Shown here: piece by piece, positions 23,253 to 34,183 of the stretch
Layout: each line of letters begins with the position of its first letter
Position numbering within the stretch: position 1 is the stretch's first letter
Source of the DNA: Pantoea sp. Mb-10
Lineage (GTDB): Bacteria > Pseudomonadota > Gammaproteobacteria > Enterobacterales > Enterobacteriaceae
NCBI RefSeq assembly: GCF_021272205.1
Contig: NZ_JAJSDX010000004.1
Coordinates: 1 to 64,000, forward strand
Length of the DNA: 64,000 bases
Direction: 5' to 3'
The notes under the pieces: model-generated
Told to the model about the DNA's origin: nothing
Databases searched by the model: none
Seen by the model: only the letters and a program-made list of their open reading frames with translations
Position numbers and translations under genes: made by a program

Positions 23253-24545
23253 ATGGTTAAGTTAGATAGAACCGACCCCCTGATGCTGGCACGCCAGCTC
23301 CCTACACAAACGGTTGCCTTGATCCTGGCTGGCGGACGCGGTACGCGCCTGAAAGATCTGACCGCGAAGCGCGCCAAGCCCGCCGTGCATTTTGGCGGTA
23401 AGTTCCGCATTATTGATTTCGCCCTTTCTAACTGCATCAACTCCGGTATTCGGCGCATTGGTGTGATCACGCAATACCAGTCCCACACGCTGACGCAGCA
23501 CATTCAGCGCGGCTGGTCGTTGTTCAACGAAGAGATGAACGAATTTGTTGATCTGCTGCCTGCCCAGCAGCGCGCGGCCACCGAATACTGGTATCGCGGT
23601 ACGGCGGACGCGGTGACGCAAAACCTCGACATCATCCGGCGCTATCGCGCGCAGTACATCGTGATTCTTGCAGGCGACCACATCTATAAAATGGATTACT
23701 CGCGCATGCTGCTGGATCACGCCGATCGTGGTGCGAAGTGCACTATCGCCTGCCTGCCGGTGCCGCTTGCGGAGGCGTCGGCGTTCGGGGTGATGGCGGT
23801 TGATGCGCAGAACAATGTAATCGATTTTATTGAGAAGCCCCCAAGCCCGCCGTCTATGCCCGGCGACGACAGCAAAGCGCTGGCCAGCATGGGCATTTAT
23901 GTGTTTAACGCGGACTATCTTTACCAACTGCTTGAGGAGGACGCGCTGCTGAGCGACTCCAGCCACGATTTTGGTAAGGATCTGCTGCCGAAAATTGTCG
24001 CCAGCGGTGAGGCGTATGCCCACTCCTTCGCGCTCTCTTGCGTGCAGCATGATGAAAGTGCCGAGCCCTACTGGCGCGACGTAGGCACCCTGGAAGCCTA
24101 TTGGCGCGCCAACCTTGACCTCGCCTCGGTCACGCCTGAACTGGATATGTACGACCACGAGTGGCCGATTCGCACCCACATGGAGCCGCTGCCGCCCGCG
24201 AAGTTTGTGCAAGACCGATCCGGCAGCCACGGCATGACCATGAACTCCCTGGTCTCTGGCGGGTGCATTATCTCCGGCTCGGTGGTGGTGAATTCCGTGC
24301 TGTTTCCGCGCGTGCGGATTAATTCGTTTTGCAACATTGATTCCACGGTGCTGCTTCCCGACGTGGTGGTAAATCGATCCTGTCGCCTGCGACGCTGCGT
24401 GATCGATCGCGCCTGCGTAATTCCAGAAGGCATGGTGATCGGTGAAAACCCTGACGAGGACAGTCGCCGTTTTTACCGTTCAGAAGAGGGCATCGTGCTG
24501 GTGACGCGCGCCATGTTGGCCAAATTGGCCGCTGCGGGTCAGTAA
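23253..24545 (+). CDS. glgC: glucose-1-phosphate adenylyltransferase
   Basis: Makes ADP-glucose, the donor for glycogen synthesis and the controlled step of the pathway. It has 430 residues (E. coli 431). The nucleotide-binding loop [15 protein letters not shown] and the effector-site segment [18 protein letters not shown] lie at about 24-60; [10 protein letters not shown] and the C-terminal left-handed beta-helix with repeated hydrophobic steps follow. GAGGAG precedes the start. In E. coli the glgC leader is a CsrA target; I cannot confirm that here. Confidence 0.98.
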   Translation: MVKLDRTDPLMLARQLPTQTVALILAGGRGTRLKDLTAKRAKPAVHFGGKFRIIDFALSNCINSGIRRIGVITQYQSHTLTQHIQRGWSLFNEEMNEFVDLLPAQQRAATEYWYRGTADAVTQNLDIIRRYRAQYIVILAGDHIYKMDYSRMLLDHADRGAKCTIACLPVPLAEASAFGVMAVDAQNNVIDFIEKPPSPPSMPGDDSKALASMGIYVFNADYLYQLLEEDALLSDSSHDFGKDLLPKIVASGEAYAHSFALSCVQHDESAEPYWRDVGTLEAYWRANLDLASVTPELDMYDHEWPIRTHMEPLPPAKFVQDRSGSHGMTMNSLVSGGCIISGSVVVNSVLFPRVRINSFCNIDSTVLLPDVVVNRSCRLRRCVIDRACVIPEGMVIGENPDEDSRRFYRSEEGIVLVTRAMLAKLAAAGQ

Positions 24546-24606
24546 GTGACGAAAGGCATAAAAATTGTCGCGTGGAACGCGAGCAATAACACAATAGGGG
24601 TTCAGG

Positions 24607-26040
24607 ATGCAGGTTTTACATGTCTGTTCAGAGCTTTTCCCGCTGTTAAAAACCGGTGGGTTGGCTGATGTCGTCGGCGCATTGCCTCAGGCTCAAATAG
24701 CCGATGGTACGGACACGCGAGTGCTGCTGCCCGCGTTTCCGGATCTGCTTAAAGGGATTCCTGAGACCGACATTGTGGCGGAGCTACAAACGTTCGCCGG
24801 ACCGGTTCGTCTGCTTTTAGGCGAATTTAACGGTGTCGGCATTTACCTGATCGACGCCCCGACGCTCTACGATCGTCCCGGCAGCCCCTATCACGATACG
24901 GCGCAGTTTGCTTACGTGGATAACTATCTGCGTTTTGCGCTGCTCGGCTGGATGGGCGCAGAGTTGGCCAGCGGCATTGATTTGCAGTGGCGGCCGGATA
25001 TCGTGCACGCGCACGACTGGCACGCGGGTCTGACCTGCGCCTACATTGCCGATCGCGGTCGTCCGGCGAAAACGGTGTTTACGGTACACAATCTGGCGTA
25101 TCAGGGCCTGTTCTCGGCGCGGCATCTGGACGAGATCCAGATTCCCCCGGCGTTTTTCGCTATGCACGGGCTCGAATTCTTTGGCCAGATTTCTTACCTA
25201 AAGGCCGGGCTCTATTTTGCCGATCATATTACGGCTGTCAGCCCAACCTATGCGTTAGAGATTACGCGCCCCGAATTTGGCTATGGCATGGAGGCGCTGC
25301 TGGAGCAGCGGCTGCGAGAAGGGCGGTTAAGCGGCATTCTCAACGGTGTGGATCCCGGCATTTGGGATCCGGCCCACGATCTGCTGCTTACGGCGCGCTA
25401 CGATCGCGACACGCTGGAAAGTAAAGCGGAGAACAAGCGCCAGCTGCAAATTGCCATGGGCCTGCGCGTGGATGACAAAGTGCCGGTGTTTTGCGTCATC
25501 AGCCGCTTAACCAAGCAGAAAGGGCTGGACCTGGTGCTGGAAGCGCTGCCCGGTCTGCTGGCGCAGGGCGGTCAGCTGGTGCTGCTGGGTCAAGGCGATG
25601 CCGAGCTGCAGCAGGGCTTTCTGGCGGCGGCCGCGGAGCATCCAGGCAGCGTGGGCGTGCAGATTGGCTATCACGAAGCCTTTTCCCACCGCATTGTGGG
25701 CGGCGCAGATGTGATCATGGTGCCGAGCCGGTTTGAACCGTGCGGTCTGACGCAGCTTTACGGCCTGAAATATGGCACGTTGCCGCTGGTACGTCGTACC
25801 GGCGGATTAGCGGATACCGTGCAAGACAGTTCGCTCGAGAACCTTGCCGACGGGGTGGCCAGCGGATTCAGCTTTGAAGACAGTAATGCCTGGTCCCTGC
25901 TGCGTGCGATCCGGCGCGCTTTTGTACTCTGGTCCCGTCCTGCTCTTTGGCGTTACGTACAGCGCCAGGCGATGGGGATGGATTTTAGTTGGCAGGTAGC
26001 CGCGCAGGCTTACCGCGATCTTTATCAACGCTTGCTGTAA
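24607..26040 (+). CDS. glgA: glycogen synthase
   Basis: Extends glycogen chains from ADP-glucose (GT5 family). It has 477 residues, the same as E. coli. Lys15 in the [13 protein letters not shown] motif binds ADP-glucose. A second glycosyltransferase domain carries [12 protein letters not shown] (about 300-311) and the [25 protein letters not shown] segment (about 377-401), whose Glu and Cys are conserved. It lies 61 bases after glgC and 19 before glgP in the same operon. Confidence 0.98.
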   Translation: MQVLHVCSELFPLLKTGGLADVVGALPQAQIADGTDTRVLLPAFPDLLKGIPETDIVAELQTFAGPVRLLLGEFNGVGIYLIDAPTLYDRPGSPYHDTAQFAYVDNYLRFALLGWMGAELASGIDLQWRPDIVHAHDWHAGLTCAYIADRGRPAKTVFTVHNLAYQGLFSARHLDEIQIPPAFFAMHGLEFFGQISYLKAGLYFADHITAVSPTYALEITRPEFGYGMEALLEQRLREGRLSGILNGVDPGIWDPAHDLLLTARYDRDTLESKAENKRQLQIAMGLRVDDKVPVFCVISRLTKQKGLDLVLEALPGLLAQGGQLVLLGQGDAELQQGFLAAAAEHPGSVGVQIGYHEAFSHRIVGGADVIMVPSRFEPCGLTQLYGLKYGTLPLVRRTGGLADTVQDSSLENLADGVASGFSFEDSNAWSLLRAIRRAFVLWSRPALWRYVQRQAMGMDFSWQVAAQAYRDLYQRLL

Positions 26041-26059
26041 CGAGATTGGGACACTGGAT

Positions 26060-28507
26060 ATGAACGCACCTTTCACCTATGCCTCACCCACGTTGACGGT
26101 TGATGCTCTCAAGCACTCAATCGCCTATAAGCTGATGTTTACCATTGGTAAAGATCCGTCTATTGCTAATAAACACGAGTGGCTCAACGCCGCACTGCTG
26201 GCGGTGCGCGACCGCATGGTGGAGCGCTGGCTGCGCTCCAGCCGCGCACAGCTGTCGCAGGATGTGCGCCAGGTGTACTACCTGTCGATGGAGTTTTTGA
26301 TGGGGCGCACGCTGGGCAATGCCCTGCTGGCCATGGGGATCTATGACGATCTCAATCAGGCGCTGGATGAGATGGGTCTCGATCTCAGCGAGCTGATGGA
26401 GGAGGAGAACGATCCCGGCCTCGGCAACGGCGGCCTTGGACGCCTTGCTGCCTGCTTCCTTGACTCGCTCGCCACGCTCGGCCTGCCGGGCCGCGGCTAC
26501 GGCATCCGCTATGACTACGGCATGTTCAAGCAAAACATCGTGGACGGCCAGCAGCGTGAATCGCCCGATTACTGGCTGGAGTACGGTAATCCGTGGGAAT
26601 TTCAGCGGTTCAACACGCGTTATAAAGTGCGCTTCGGTGGACGATTGCAGCACGAAGGCAGCCGCGTGCGCTGGTTGGAAACCGAGGAGATCGTGGCGAT
26701 GGCCTACGATCAGATCATTCCTGGCTATGACACCGACGCGACCAACACGCTGCGCCTGTGGGGCGCGCAGGCCAGTAACGAGATCAACCTGGGGAAATTT
26801 AACCAAGGCGATTACTTTGCGGCGGTAGAAGATAAAAACCATTCGGAAAACGTGTCGCGCGTCCTTTATCCGGATGATTCAACCTATTCAGGACGCGAGC
26901 TGCGCCTGCGTCAGGAGTATTTCCTCGTCTCCTCTACGGTGCAGGACATTCTGCATCGTCACTGGCAGATGCATGAAACCTGGGACAATCTGCCAGACAA
27001 GATCGCTATCCACCTCAACGACACGCACCCGGTGCTGGCCATTCCCGAGCTGATGCGCTTGCTGATCGACGATCACAAGTTCACGTGGGATGACGCGTTC
27101 GAAGTGACCTGTCAGGTGTTTTCGTACACCAACCACACCTTGATGAGCGAGGCGCTGGAAACCTGGCCGGTGGACATGATCGGCAAAATTCTGCCGCGTC
27201 ACCTGAGCATTATTTTTGAAATCAACGACTACTTCCTGAAAACCATTCAGGAGTACTATCCCGACGATTGGGATCTGCTGGCACGCATTTCAATCATCGA
27301 CGAGAACGATGGACGCCGAGTACGCATGGCGTGGTTGGCGGTGGTGGTCAGCCATAAAGTGAATGGCGTTTCAGAGCTGCACTCTAATTTGATGGTGCAG
27401 TCGCTGTTTGCCGATTTTGCCCGGCTGTTCCCCGGCCGCTTCTGTAACAAAACCAACGGCGTCACGCCGCGCCGCTGGCTGGCGCTGGCCAACCCCGCGC
27501 TCTCCGAAGTGCTGGATGAGACCATCGGCCGCACTTGGCGTACCGACCTTAGCCAGCTGAGTGATTTAACCCCGCACATTGACTATCCGGCCTTTATTGA
27601 GCAGGTGGCCGACGCCAAATTCGCCAATAAAAAGCGGTTGGCGGAGTGGGTAGCAAAAAACATGGATATCGTGCTCGATCCACACGCGCTGTTCGATGTG
27701 CAGATCAAACGCATCCACGAATACAAGCGCCAGCTGCTGAACGTGCTGCACGTGATTACGCGCTATAACCGTATCAAGGCCGACCCCAGCGCCACGTGGG
27801 TGCCGCGCGTGAACATCTTTGCCGGGAAAGCGGCCTCGGCGTATTACGTGGCGAAGCACATCATTCATCTGATCAACGATGTCGCCGATGTGATCAACAA
27901 CGATCCGCAGGTGAAAAACAAGCTCAAGGTGGTGTTTGTTCCCAACTACGGCGTGAGCCTGGCGCAGATCATTATTCCTGCTGCGGATCTCTCAGAGCAG
28001 ATCTCCACGGCGGGCACGGAAGCGTCTGGCACCAGTAACATGAAGTTTGCGCTGAACGGCGCGTTGACCATTGGCACGCTGGACGGTGCCAACGTGGAGA
28101 TGCGCGAGCACGTGGGTGCCGATAACATCTTTATCTTCGGGAACACCACGCCGCAGGTAGAGAAGCTGCGTCAGGAGGGCTACAACCCGCGTAAATACTT
28201 TGAGGAAGATGCCGAACTGCATCAGGCGCTGACGCAGATCGCCACCGGCGTGTTCAGTCCGCAAGAGCCGGGTCGCTACCGCAATCTGTTTGACGCGCTG
28301 GTCAGTTTTGGCGACCACTACCAGCTGCTGGCCGACTACCGCAGCTATGTGGATACGCAGGACAAGGTGGACAAGCTTTACCGTCAACCGGCCGAGTGGC
28401 AGCGCCGCGCCGCTCTGAACATTGCCAATATGGGCTACTTCTCGTCCGACAGGACGATTCAGGAGTACGCCGACGAGATCTGGCATATCTCTCCCGTCAG
28501 GCTGTAA
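26060..28507 (+). CDS. glgP: glycogen phosphorylase
   Basis: Releases glucose 1-phosphate from glycogen ends using phosphate and pyridoxal phosphate. It has 815 residues, the same as E. coli. The cofactor lysine is Lys662 in the [28 protein letters not shown] region, at the E. coli number. Other landmarks: [15 protein letters not shown] (about 120) and the [14 protein letters not shown] segment (about 550). Last gene of the glycogen operon; a strong hairpin follows that also ends dcrB from the other side. Confidence 0.98.
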   Translation: MNAPFTYASPTLTVDALKHSIAYKLMFTIGKDPSIANKHEWLNAALLAVRDRMVERWLRSSRAQLSQDVRQVYYLSMEFLMGRTLGNALLAMGIYDDLNQALDEMGLDLSELMEEENDPGLGNGGLGRLAACFLDSLATLGLPGRGYGIRYDYGMFKQNIVDGQQRESPDYWLEYGNPWEFQRFNTRYKVRFGGRLQHEGSRVRWLETEEIVAMAYDQIIPGYDTDATNTLRLWGAQASNEINLGKFNQGDYFAAVEDKNHSENVSRVLYPDDSTYSGRELRLRQEYFLVSSTVQDILHRHWQMHETWDNLPDKIAIHLNDTHPVLAIPELMRLLIDDHKFTWDDAFEVTCQVFSYTNHTLMSEALETWPVDMIGKILPRHLSIIFEINDYFLKTIQEYYPDDWDLLARISIIDENDGRRVRMAWLAVVVSHKVNGVSELHSNLMVQSLFADFARLFPGRFCNKTNGVTPRRWLALANPALSEVLDETIGRTWRTDLSQLSDLTPHIDYPAFIEQVADAKFANKKRLAEWVAKNMDIVLDPHALFDVQIKRIHEYKRQLLNVLHVITRYNRIKADPSATWVPRVNIFAGKAASAYYVAKHIIHLINDVADVINNDPQVKNKLKVVFVPNYGVSLAQIIIPAADLSEQISTAGTEASGTSNMKFALNGALTIGTLDGANVEMREHVGADNIFIFGNTTPQVEKLRQEGYNPRKYFEEDAELHQALTQIATGVFSPQEPGRYRNLFDALVSFGDHYQLLADYRSYVDTQDKVDKLYRQPAEWQRRAALNIANMGYFSSDRTIQEYADEIWHISPVRL

Positions 28508-28510
28508 AAA

Positions 28511-28548
28511 AAAACGCGTTCGCGGGATGTCTCCGGCGAACGCGTTTG
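28511..28548. terminator. bidirectional terminator, glgP / dcrB
   Basis: A 10-bp perfect stem (acgcgttcgc / gcgaacgcgt) with a 12-base loop, flanked by A8 on the left and TTTGATT on the right. It is a strong terminator for the minus-strand dcrB, with a run of T on that strand, and a weaker one for glgP. Confidence 0.88.
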
Positions 28549-28584
28549 ATTGCGCGCAGCAGGCATACGCCTGCTGGTGTGCAT

Positions 28585-29142
28585 TTACTTCAGGGTGATG
28601 GTTTTCACAATGGCATCTGCGTCACTCTGCGCCTTTTGCTGGTTATCAGCCGGCAGGGTGATCTGCATGGTCATGAGCTTACCGTCCACTTTCGCCAGAA
28701 TCAGCGATGACCATGAGGTCTGATTATTGGCGGAAATCACCGTATCCAACTGCTGTGCAGGCTGGTCTTTCAGCATGACCGCTTTGTTCGATACCACCTG
28801 CAACTGGGGATCGCGGTTACGCTGCTGCTGCTCAAAACGCTGTCCCAGTACATCCAGCGCATCATTGTTGGTATCGCCAGCAATCACAATAATCGCGCGC
28901 TGACCGGTTTCATCGGCGTAAACGTGCATATTGTTCGCTTCAGAACCCAGCTTTCCACTCTTATCTGACATGCCCGCAGGCAGGCTAAAGCTGAGTTTCC
29001 CGTCCATCAGATTCACCGTCTGAGCGGACTGAGTGGCGGCAGCGTCGCTGTGGTTGGCAGGGGTGTCATCTTTCTTTTGATCGCATGCGGCAAGCCCAAC
29101 GATCAGCAAGCCAATTCCGGCATATTTCACTACGTTACGCAT
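28585..29142 (-). CDS. dcrB: DcrB lipoprotein
   Basis: Inner-membrane-associated lipoprotein, known in E. coli as needed for phage C1/C6 infection and linked to envelope lipoprotein maturation. It has 185 residues, the same as E. coli. The lipoprotein signal has lipobox LAAC with Cys20, followed by Asp, the classic inner-membrane retention residue. The body keeps LMDGKLSFSLPAGMSDKSGKLG and LMTMQITLPADNQQKAQ. AAGGG precedes the start. It is the last gene before a shared terminator with glgP. Confidence 0.94.
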   Translation of the reverse strand: MRNVVKYAGIGLLIVGLAACDQKKDDTPANHSDAAATQSAQTVNLMDGKLSFSLPAGMSDKSGKLGSEANNMHVYADETGQRAIIVIAGDTNNDALDVLGQRFEQQQRNRDPQLQVVSNKAVMLKDQPAQQLDTVISANNQTSWSSLILAKVDGKLMTMQITLPADNQQKAQSDADAIVKTITLK

Positions 29143-29258
29143 TCTTATCCCTTTTCTCAGATCCTAATCAGGCGCTATACAAGCGAATTTACCGGGTAAA
29201 AGCAACCGTCGCTTTGTCAGGAAATCTTAGCGCACTGCGGCAGGACGTCTATCTCCCG

Positions 29259-29924
29259 TTAGCTGAAATTTATCTGGCGTTGCGCGGCGCGCTCGGCCAG
29301 GCGTTTCAGCGCAGTGTTCAGCAGTACGCCATAGGCGGGCAAAAAGAAAATCATGCAGATCAAGACTTTGAAGCTGTAATCCACCAGCGCAATCTCTACC
29401 CAGTGTGACGCCATAAAGGGGTCCGGGCTTTTGTAGAAGGCAATGAAAAAGAACGCCAAGGTATCGCTGATATTGCCAAGGAACATGGCGGAAGCGGGCG
29501 CGATCCACCATTGCGGTAACTGGCGCAAGCGGTTAAACACGTGCACGTCGAGGATCTGGCCCAGCGCATACGCCATAAAGCTGGCGCAGGCGATGCGTGC
29601 CACGAACAGGTTGACGTTTTGCAGCGACGACCAGCCCTGCCACGCGCCCTGATAGAACACGCAAGAGACCACATAGGAGATAAACAGCGCCGGGATCATC
29701 ACCGCTAAAATGATGCGCCGCGCTAGCGGTGCGCCAAATATGCGAACCGTAAGATCGGTGGCGAGGAAAATAAACGGGAAACTGAACGCGCCCCACGTGG
29801 TGTGGAAGCCAAAGATAGCCACCGGGAGCTGCACCAGATAGTTACTGGAGGTGATCACCAGCAAATGAAAAAGCGACAGCCAAAACAGCGCGTGCATGCG
29901 CTGACCTGCAGATAAAACCAGCAT
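29259..29924 (-). CDS. yhhQ: queuosine precursor transporter YhhQ
   Basis: Inner-membrane protein of the VUT/QPTR family that takes up 7-cyano-7-deazaguanine and related queuosine precursors. Starting at 29924 (MLVLSAGQRMHALFWLSLFH) gives 221 residues, equal to E. coli, with AAGGT upstream; a longer in-frame start at 29960 has no support. About six hydrophobic segments. Conserved blocks include GAFSFPFIFLATDLTVRIFG and ALGQILDVHVFNRLRQ. It is divergent from tusA, also a tRNA-modification gene, as in E. coli. Confidence 0.94.
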   Translation of the reverse strand: MLVLSAGQRMHALFWLSLFHLLVITSSNYLVQLPVAIFGFHTTWGAFSFPFIFLATDLTVRIFGAPLARRIILAVMIPALFISYVVSCVFYQGAWQGWSSLQNVNLFVARIACASFMAYALGQILDVHVFNRLRQLPQWWIAPASAMFLGNISDTLAFFFIAFYKSPDPFMASHWVEIALVDYSFKVLICMIFFLPAYGVLLNTALKRLAERAAQRQINFS

Positions 29925-30139
29925 AATGAACCTTTTTAGTGGTGGGGTGAGGGAACCCAATTTTTCCGTCCGCGCTGCGCGTGCCGTCAGTGCGGGGCGG
30001 ATCGATTAGCAAAACGGTCGGCATCTTAACGTGTTGCGCAACGAATGCAATGGTTAATTTTAACGCAATCGTTATCGCCTTGCGCTGGTGAATCGGCGCG
30101 CTAGAATGAGCGCCCACCCTTTACGGAAGACAGCACATT

Positions 30140-30391
30140 ATGAGCGATGCCTTTTCTACGCCGGACCACACGCTTGATGCGCTCGGCCTGCGCTGCCCTG
30201 AGCCCGTCATGATGGTGCGCAAAACGGTGCGCACCATGCAGGCAGGTGAAACCCTGCTGATCGTGGCTGACGATCCGGCCACCACGCGCGACATCCCCGG
30301 CTTTTGCCGCTATATGGATCATCAATTGCTGGCACAGCAAACCGACACGTTGCCATACCAGTACCTCATCCAGAAAGGCGCGGCGGCTTAA
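30140..30391 (+). CDS. tusA: sulfur transfer protein TusA
   Basis: Accepts persulfide sulfur from the cysteine desulfurase IscS and passes it to TusD for 2-thiolation of tRNA wobble uridine. It has 83 residues (E. coli 81). The active cysteine is Cys19 in the family motif [15 protein letters not shown] single small SirA-type fold. Its stop overlaps the convergent zntA stop by four bases. Divergent from yhhQ. Confidence 0.96.
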   Translation: MSDAFSTPDHTLDALGLRCPEPVMMVRKTVRTMQAGETLLIVADDPATTRDIPGFCRYMDHQLLAQQTDTLPYQYLIQKGAAA

Positions 30392-32646
30392 CGCTGCCGC
30401 AGTAGACGCAGCGCGTTGGCGGTGACCAGTGCGGTGGCACCAGAATCCGCCAGCACTGCCAGCCACAGGCCGGTAAATCCAAGCAGCGTGGTGATCAGGA
30501 ACAGGCTTTTGAGTCCCAACGCTATCGCGATGTTTTGCCGAATCACCGCCCGGGTGCGACGCGCCAGTGCGATACTGTGCGGCAGAATGTTGAGGTTGCT
30601 GTGGCTTAGGGCGGCGTCAGCGGCCTCCAGGGCGACATCGGTGCCGCTGCCCATCGCAATGCCCATATCCGCCGCTTTCATGGCGGGCGCATCGTTAATG
30701 CCGTCGCCCACCATCGCCAGCGGCTGGCGATGACGCAGTTCGCGTACCGCCTGCACCTTATCGCCCGGTAACAGACTGGCGCGGTAATCGATTGCCAGCT
30801 GTCCCGCCATCGCCGCCGCCGCGCGCGGATTGTCGCCGGTCAGCATGATGCTGCGGATCCCCAGCGCGCGTAAGGCCTGCAGCGCATTGACAGCCTCGTC
30901 GCGCAGCCGATCGCGCAGGGCGATAATGCCCTCGGCCTGCTGATCCCGAAGTAAGACCACCACGCTATTGCCCTCGGCTTCCAGTCGCGCAATGCGCTGT
31001 TGCGCGTCCGGCTTCAGGTCGGTGACGTCGCGCGGTGCGCGCAGCTGCCATTTCACCCCGTCGATGTGGGCGCAAATGCCGCTGCCCACGAGTGTTTGTT
31101 GCTGCTCGGCGTCGGGCAGCGCGAGCTGGCGCTGTTGCGCTTCCGTCACAATGGCGCGCGCCAGCGGATGCCGCGCGCCTTGCTCAATTGCCGCAGCCAT
31201 GCGCAGTACCGTGTTTTCGTCGCCTTCTGCCAGGGGAATGATCTGCGTGACCTGCGGTTGTCCCACGGTCAGCGTGCCGGTTTTATCAAAGGCAATCGCC
31301 TGAATGCGGCTGAGCGTTTCCAAAGCCGCACCGCCTTTGATCAGCACGCCCTGACGGGCCGCCGCAGCCAGACCCGACGTGATGGCGGCGGGGGTGGAAA
31401 TCACCAGCGCACAGGGACATCCAATCAACAGCAGGGTCAGGCCTTTGTAGATCCACGCTGACCACGCGCCCGCGTCCAGCAGCGGGGGAAGCACCATCAC
31501 CAGCAGCGCCAGCAGCATAATCGCAGGGGTATAAATGCGGCTAAAGCGATCGATAAAGCGCTCAACCGGCGCACGATGGCTTTCGGCCTCTTCGATGAGG
31601 CGCAGGATGCGATCAATGGCGCTTTCCCCCGGCTGCGACAGCACGGTAAGCGTCACGCGGCGATCTACGCTGGTGGCACCGGCCATCACGGCTTCACCCG
31701 GCTCGCGCAGCACCGGCAGCGATTCGCCGGTAAGGGCGCTCTCATCAAAACTGGCGCTGGCGTTCAGCAGTTGAGCATCGGCGGGGAGACGACCGCCGGC
31801 GGCCACTTCAATCACATCCCCTGGCCGCAGCGCCTCAAGCGCCACCTGCTCACGCCGCCGATCGCGCAGGCGCGTTGCGGTTGCCGGGCGCAGCGCCATC
31901 AAAGCCGTCACGCCGCGTCGCGCGCGCGTGGCGGCATAGCGCTCCAGCCGTTCGCCAATCTGAAACAGCAGTAGCACCATCGCGGCTTCGGCGTGGGCCC
32001 CCAGCGCCAGCGCACCGGCGGCCGCCACCGTCATTAGCGTTTCGATACTGAAAGGCGATCCGCTGCGCAGCAACCGCCATGCGCTGCGCGCCACGGGGGC
32101 GAGGCCAACCAAGGTCGCCAGCACAAACAGCCGATCGCCCCACAGCGGCGTCACGCGGCCAAGCAGCCAGCTGCTGGCAATCAGCAGGGCCAGTAGCAGC
32201 AGGCCAAACTGCGACGGCCAGCGGGAAGGGGCCGGCGGCGGCGCGGCATGAGCGTATAGCGTGAAGCCGAGGCGTTTAACCGCCTGCTCAACGGCGCCGC
32301 CAACGTCGCAATCGGACTCCACCACCAGTTTTTCGCTGGCAAACAGCACGCGCGCCGCGCGCACCTGTGGCAGCTGACGAACGGCGGTTTCAATGCTGCG
32401 CGCGCAGGACGGACAATCCATGCCGCGAATGCGCCACGCGAGTGCGGCAGCCGACGCGGGGCCGTCGGGTTCTGCATCCTCTCCGGGCGTAGCCGTTTCA
32501 CCTGCCGCGCAGCAGCGCTCTGGTTCCGGCACGGTGGGGGTGGCGGCAGAAATGGTGAGGGAGTGCGGGCGGTGAGCCGCGCGTGAGCAAGGTTGCAACG
32601 CGCTGTGAGACACGCCGCAGCGGCAGGAAGAGGAAGGTGCATGCAT
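30388..32646 (-). CDS. zntA: Zn2+/Pb2+/Cd2+ exporting P-type ATPase
   Basis: P1B-type ATPase that pumps zinc, lead and cadmium out of the cytoplasm. I start at 32646 ([11 protein letters not shown], 752 residues; E. coli 732), with GGAG 6 bases upstream; the in-frame TTG at 32721 lies inside the ZntR promoter and cannot be the start. N-terminal cysteines (8, 10, 20, 45, 46) precede a heavy-metal domain with GMDCPSC (75-81). The transmembrane metal site is CPC in [14 protein letters not shown], the phosphorylation site FDKTGTLTV, and the hinge [13 protein letters not shown]. It is preceded by a ZntR-type operator. Confidence 0.97.
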   Translation of the reverse strand: MHAPSSSCRCGVSHSALQPCSRAAHRPHSLTISAATPTVPEPERCCAAGETATPGEDAEPDGPASAAALAWRIRGMDCPSCARSIETAVRQLPQVRAARVLFASEKLVVESDCDVGGAVEQAVKRLGFTLYAHAAPPPAPSRWPSQFGLLLLALLIASSWLLGRVTPLWGDRLFVLATLVGLAPVARSAWRLLRSGSPFSIETLMTVAAAGALALGAHAEAAMVLLLFQIGERLERYAATRARRGVTALMALRPATATRLRDRRREQVALEALRPGDVIEVAAGGRLPADAQLLNASASFDESALTGESLPVLREPGEAVMAGATSVDRRVTLTVLSQPGESAIDRILRLIEEAESHRAPVERFIDRFSRIYTPAIMLLALLVMVLPPLLDAGAWSAWIYKGLTLLLIGCPCALVISTPAAITSGLAAAARQGVLIKGGAALETLSRIQAIAFDKTGTLTVGQPQVTQIIPLAEGDENTVLRMAAAIEQGARHPLARAIVTEAQQRQLALPDAEQQQTLVGSGICAHIDGVKWQLRAPRDVTDLKPDAQQRIARLEAEGNSVVVLLRDQQAEGIIALRDRLRDEAVNALQALRALGIRSIMLTGDNPRAAAAMAGQLAIDYRASLLPGDKVQAVRELRHRQPLAMVGDGINDAPAMKAADMGIAMGSGTDVALEAADAALSHSNLNILPHSIALARRTRAVIRQNIAIALGLKSLFLITTLLGFTGLWLAVLADSGATALVTANALRLLRQR

Positions 32647-32689
32647 AAGATCTCCGCGTTCAGGACGTGAGCACGTGCCCACGTCCTGA

Positions 32690-32721
32690 AGCTTACACTC
32701 TGGAGTCCACTCCAGAGTCAA
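32690..32721 (-). promoter_or_regulatory. ZntR-controlled zntA promoter
   Basis: On the minus strand, -35 TTGACT and -10 TAAGCT are separated by 20 bp. The spacer holds the near-perfect palindrome ACTCTGGAGT-gg-ACTCCAGAGT (32697-32718). The overlong spacer with a dyad is the hallmark of MerR-family activation, and the sequence is nearly the same as the E. coli ZntR site. Confidence 0.95.
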
Positions 32722-32736
32722 GCAGGAGCCGCTGAG

Positions 32737-33366
32737 TTAGTAGAGCCAGAGAGAACGCACGATCATGAAATGGCCCGCGAAGTAACAGGCGGCCACCAGC
32801 GCGCTGTCGGCGCTGAAGCGACGGCGAAAGTGGCTAATAAACCAAATAATATTGGCCAGCAGCAGCAACCCGGCCCCTACCAGCAGCGAAAAGCTGTAAT
32901 CCGTTGGGCGGAAAACGTAATTTTCAGCGGCGAGCCAGTTCATGACCAGCGTCATGCCAATCAGCGTACAGATTGGCCAACGCAGAGCGTCAAGTTTGCT
33001 CCACAGGATGCCAATGACCACGGCACCCATCACCAGCAGCGTCACGGGAATCGGCCAGTAGAAGCTCACGGTCATTTGGGCGGCAAAGCTAATGGTATAC
33101 AGCAGATGAGACAAGAAGAACGCGCCCAGCGCATAGAGCATTTGCTGACGCGGCAGCAACATCAGCGCGTCGCCCACCAGCGTGGCAACCAGCCCCGCGA
33201 GGATCAGATAGTCCGTGGTATTGCGCGTGGGGGCCTGCCAGGCCCAGGCGACCAGCAGCAGCAGCGTAACGGGTTTAAATAACCAGCGCTGCCACTGGGG
33301 ACCACGGTAGGAGGCGTCGACATACAGCCAACCGGAAAAAAGTACAGCAAGAAAAGACCACAGCAT
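32737..33366 (-). CDS. yhhN: YhhN, TMEM86-like membrane protein
   Basis: Inner-membrane protein of the YhhN/TMEM86 family, 209 residues (E. coli 208), with about eight hydrophobic segments. Animal members include lysoplasmalogenases; the bacterial role is not settled. Conserved features include [14 protein letters not shown] (about 31-44) and [30 protein letters not shown] (about 64-93), with the family's Gly-Asp and His. GGGAG lies upstream of the start. It sits between zntA and the plus-strand yhhM, as in E. coli. Confidence 0.9.
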   Translation of the reverse strand: MLWSFLAVLFSGWLYVDASYRGPQWQRWLFKPVTLLLLVAWAWQAPTRNTTDYLILAGLVATLVGDALMLLPRQQMLYALGAFFLSHLLYTISFAAQMTVSFYWPIPVTLLVMGAVVIGILWSKLDALRWPICTLIGMTLVMNWLAAENYVFRPTDYSFSLLVGAGLLLLANIIWFISHFRRRFSADSALVAACYFAGHFMIVRSLWLY

Positions 33367-33526
33367 GATTTCTCCCTTTGCTGAACTCCACGTTCAGCGT
33401 TAATTTTCCCAACATCGCCTTCTCAGTTTAAGTTACCCCCGACGAATGTGACAGTCGGTGTCGTCTGGTTGTATCCTTTACGGCTTGAAACCGTTCCCGA
33501 CACCACCGCAAAGCGCGAGAGAAAAC

Positions 33527-33883
33527 ATGAGCAAACCACCGCTAATCTTTTTTATCGTTCTGGCGATCATTGCCATTTTGGCGACCCGTCAGTTTATCAA
33601 GCAGCGCCGCGAAGCGGCCGTGAACGATGCGTCACCGGTACGCGTCATGGCCGTGGAGGTCAAAACCAAGCGTGAGGTGCCGTCACCGAATCTGCGCTCG
33701 CGCCAGCGCGAGCAAATCGTGGCGGAAAACATGAAATATGAAGCATGGTTTCACCCGCTAAATGGGGCGGGCGATTTTAAGGTTGCGCTCAGCGCGGATG
33801 ACTATCACCGCATGGACAAAGGCGTGAAAGGCGAGTTAAAGATGCAGGGCAGCCGCTTTGTAAGCTTTACGCCCGCGCGCTAA
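33527..33883 (+). CDS. yhhM: DUF2500 membrane-anchored protein YhhM
   Basis: Small protein of the DUF2500 family, 118 residues (E. coli 119), function unknown. I start at 33527 (MSKPPLIFFIVLAIIAILAT), matching the E. coli N-terminus; the upstream in-frame start at 33458 adds residues with no family match. One N-terminal membrane anchor, then a basic stretch and a small beta-rich domain ending GELKMQGSRFVSFTPAR. Divergent from yhhN and convergent with yhhL. Confidence 0.88.
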   Translation: MSKPPLIFFIVLAIIAILATRQFIKQRREAAVNDASPVRVMAVEVKTKREVPSPNLRSRQREQIVAENMKYEAWFHPLNGAGDFKVALSADDYHRMDKGVKGELKMQGSRFVSFTPAR

Positions 33884-33913
33884 CCTGGCGCGCCGTGAAG
33901 GCGCGCGCTGGGG

Positions 33914-34183
33914 TTACATTTTAGGATAATGCCGTTTCTGCCACGCCAGCAGTTCAAACACCCCAAAAAAGAAAATTTTCGCCTGGGTGGCGCGGCTGAG
34001 CTTGGGCGCCTCTTTGGGCTGGGTGGCGCGCAGCAGCACCAGCTGGAGGCCGTGCATAATCACCATAAAGAACAGGGCGACGTGCACAAAATAGCGCAGC
34101 GGCACCGGAAACGGATGCACCAGGTTCAGCAGTAAAAAAGCCCACACGCCGACCATCAGTAAGCGTCCTAGATTAAGCCACAT
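33914..34183 (-). CDS. yhhL: DUF1145 membrane protein YhhL
   Basis: Small inner-membrane protein of the DUF1145 family, 89 residues, the same as E. coli, with two or three hydrophobic segments and the conserved NLVHPFP and FGVFELLAWQKR. The start at 34183 (MWLNLGRLLMVG) overlaps the 3' end of rsmD by 11 bases and has AGGAG inside rsmD. Function unknown; it is translated from the rsmD transcript. Confidence 0.88.
   Translation of the reverse strand: MWLNLGRLLMVGVWAFLLLNLVHPFPVPLRYFVHVALFFMVIMHGLQLVLLRATQPKEAPKLSRATQAKIFFFGVFELLAWQKRHYPKM

Noticed and set aside
32647..32721. N-terminal extension of zntA to a TTG at 32721
   Set aside because: These codons coincide with the -35, the ZntR palindrome and the -10. 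A supported ATG with GGAG lies at 32646.
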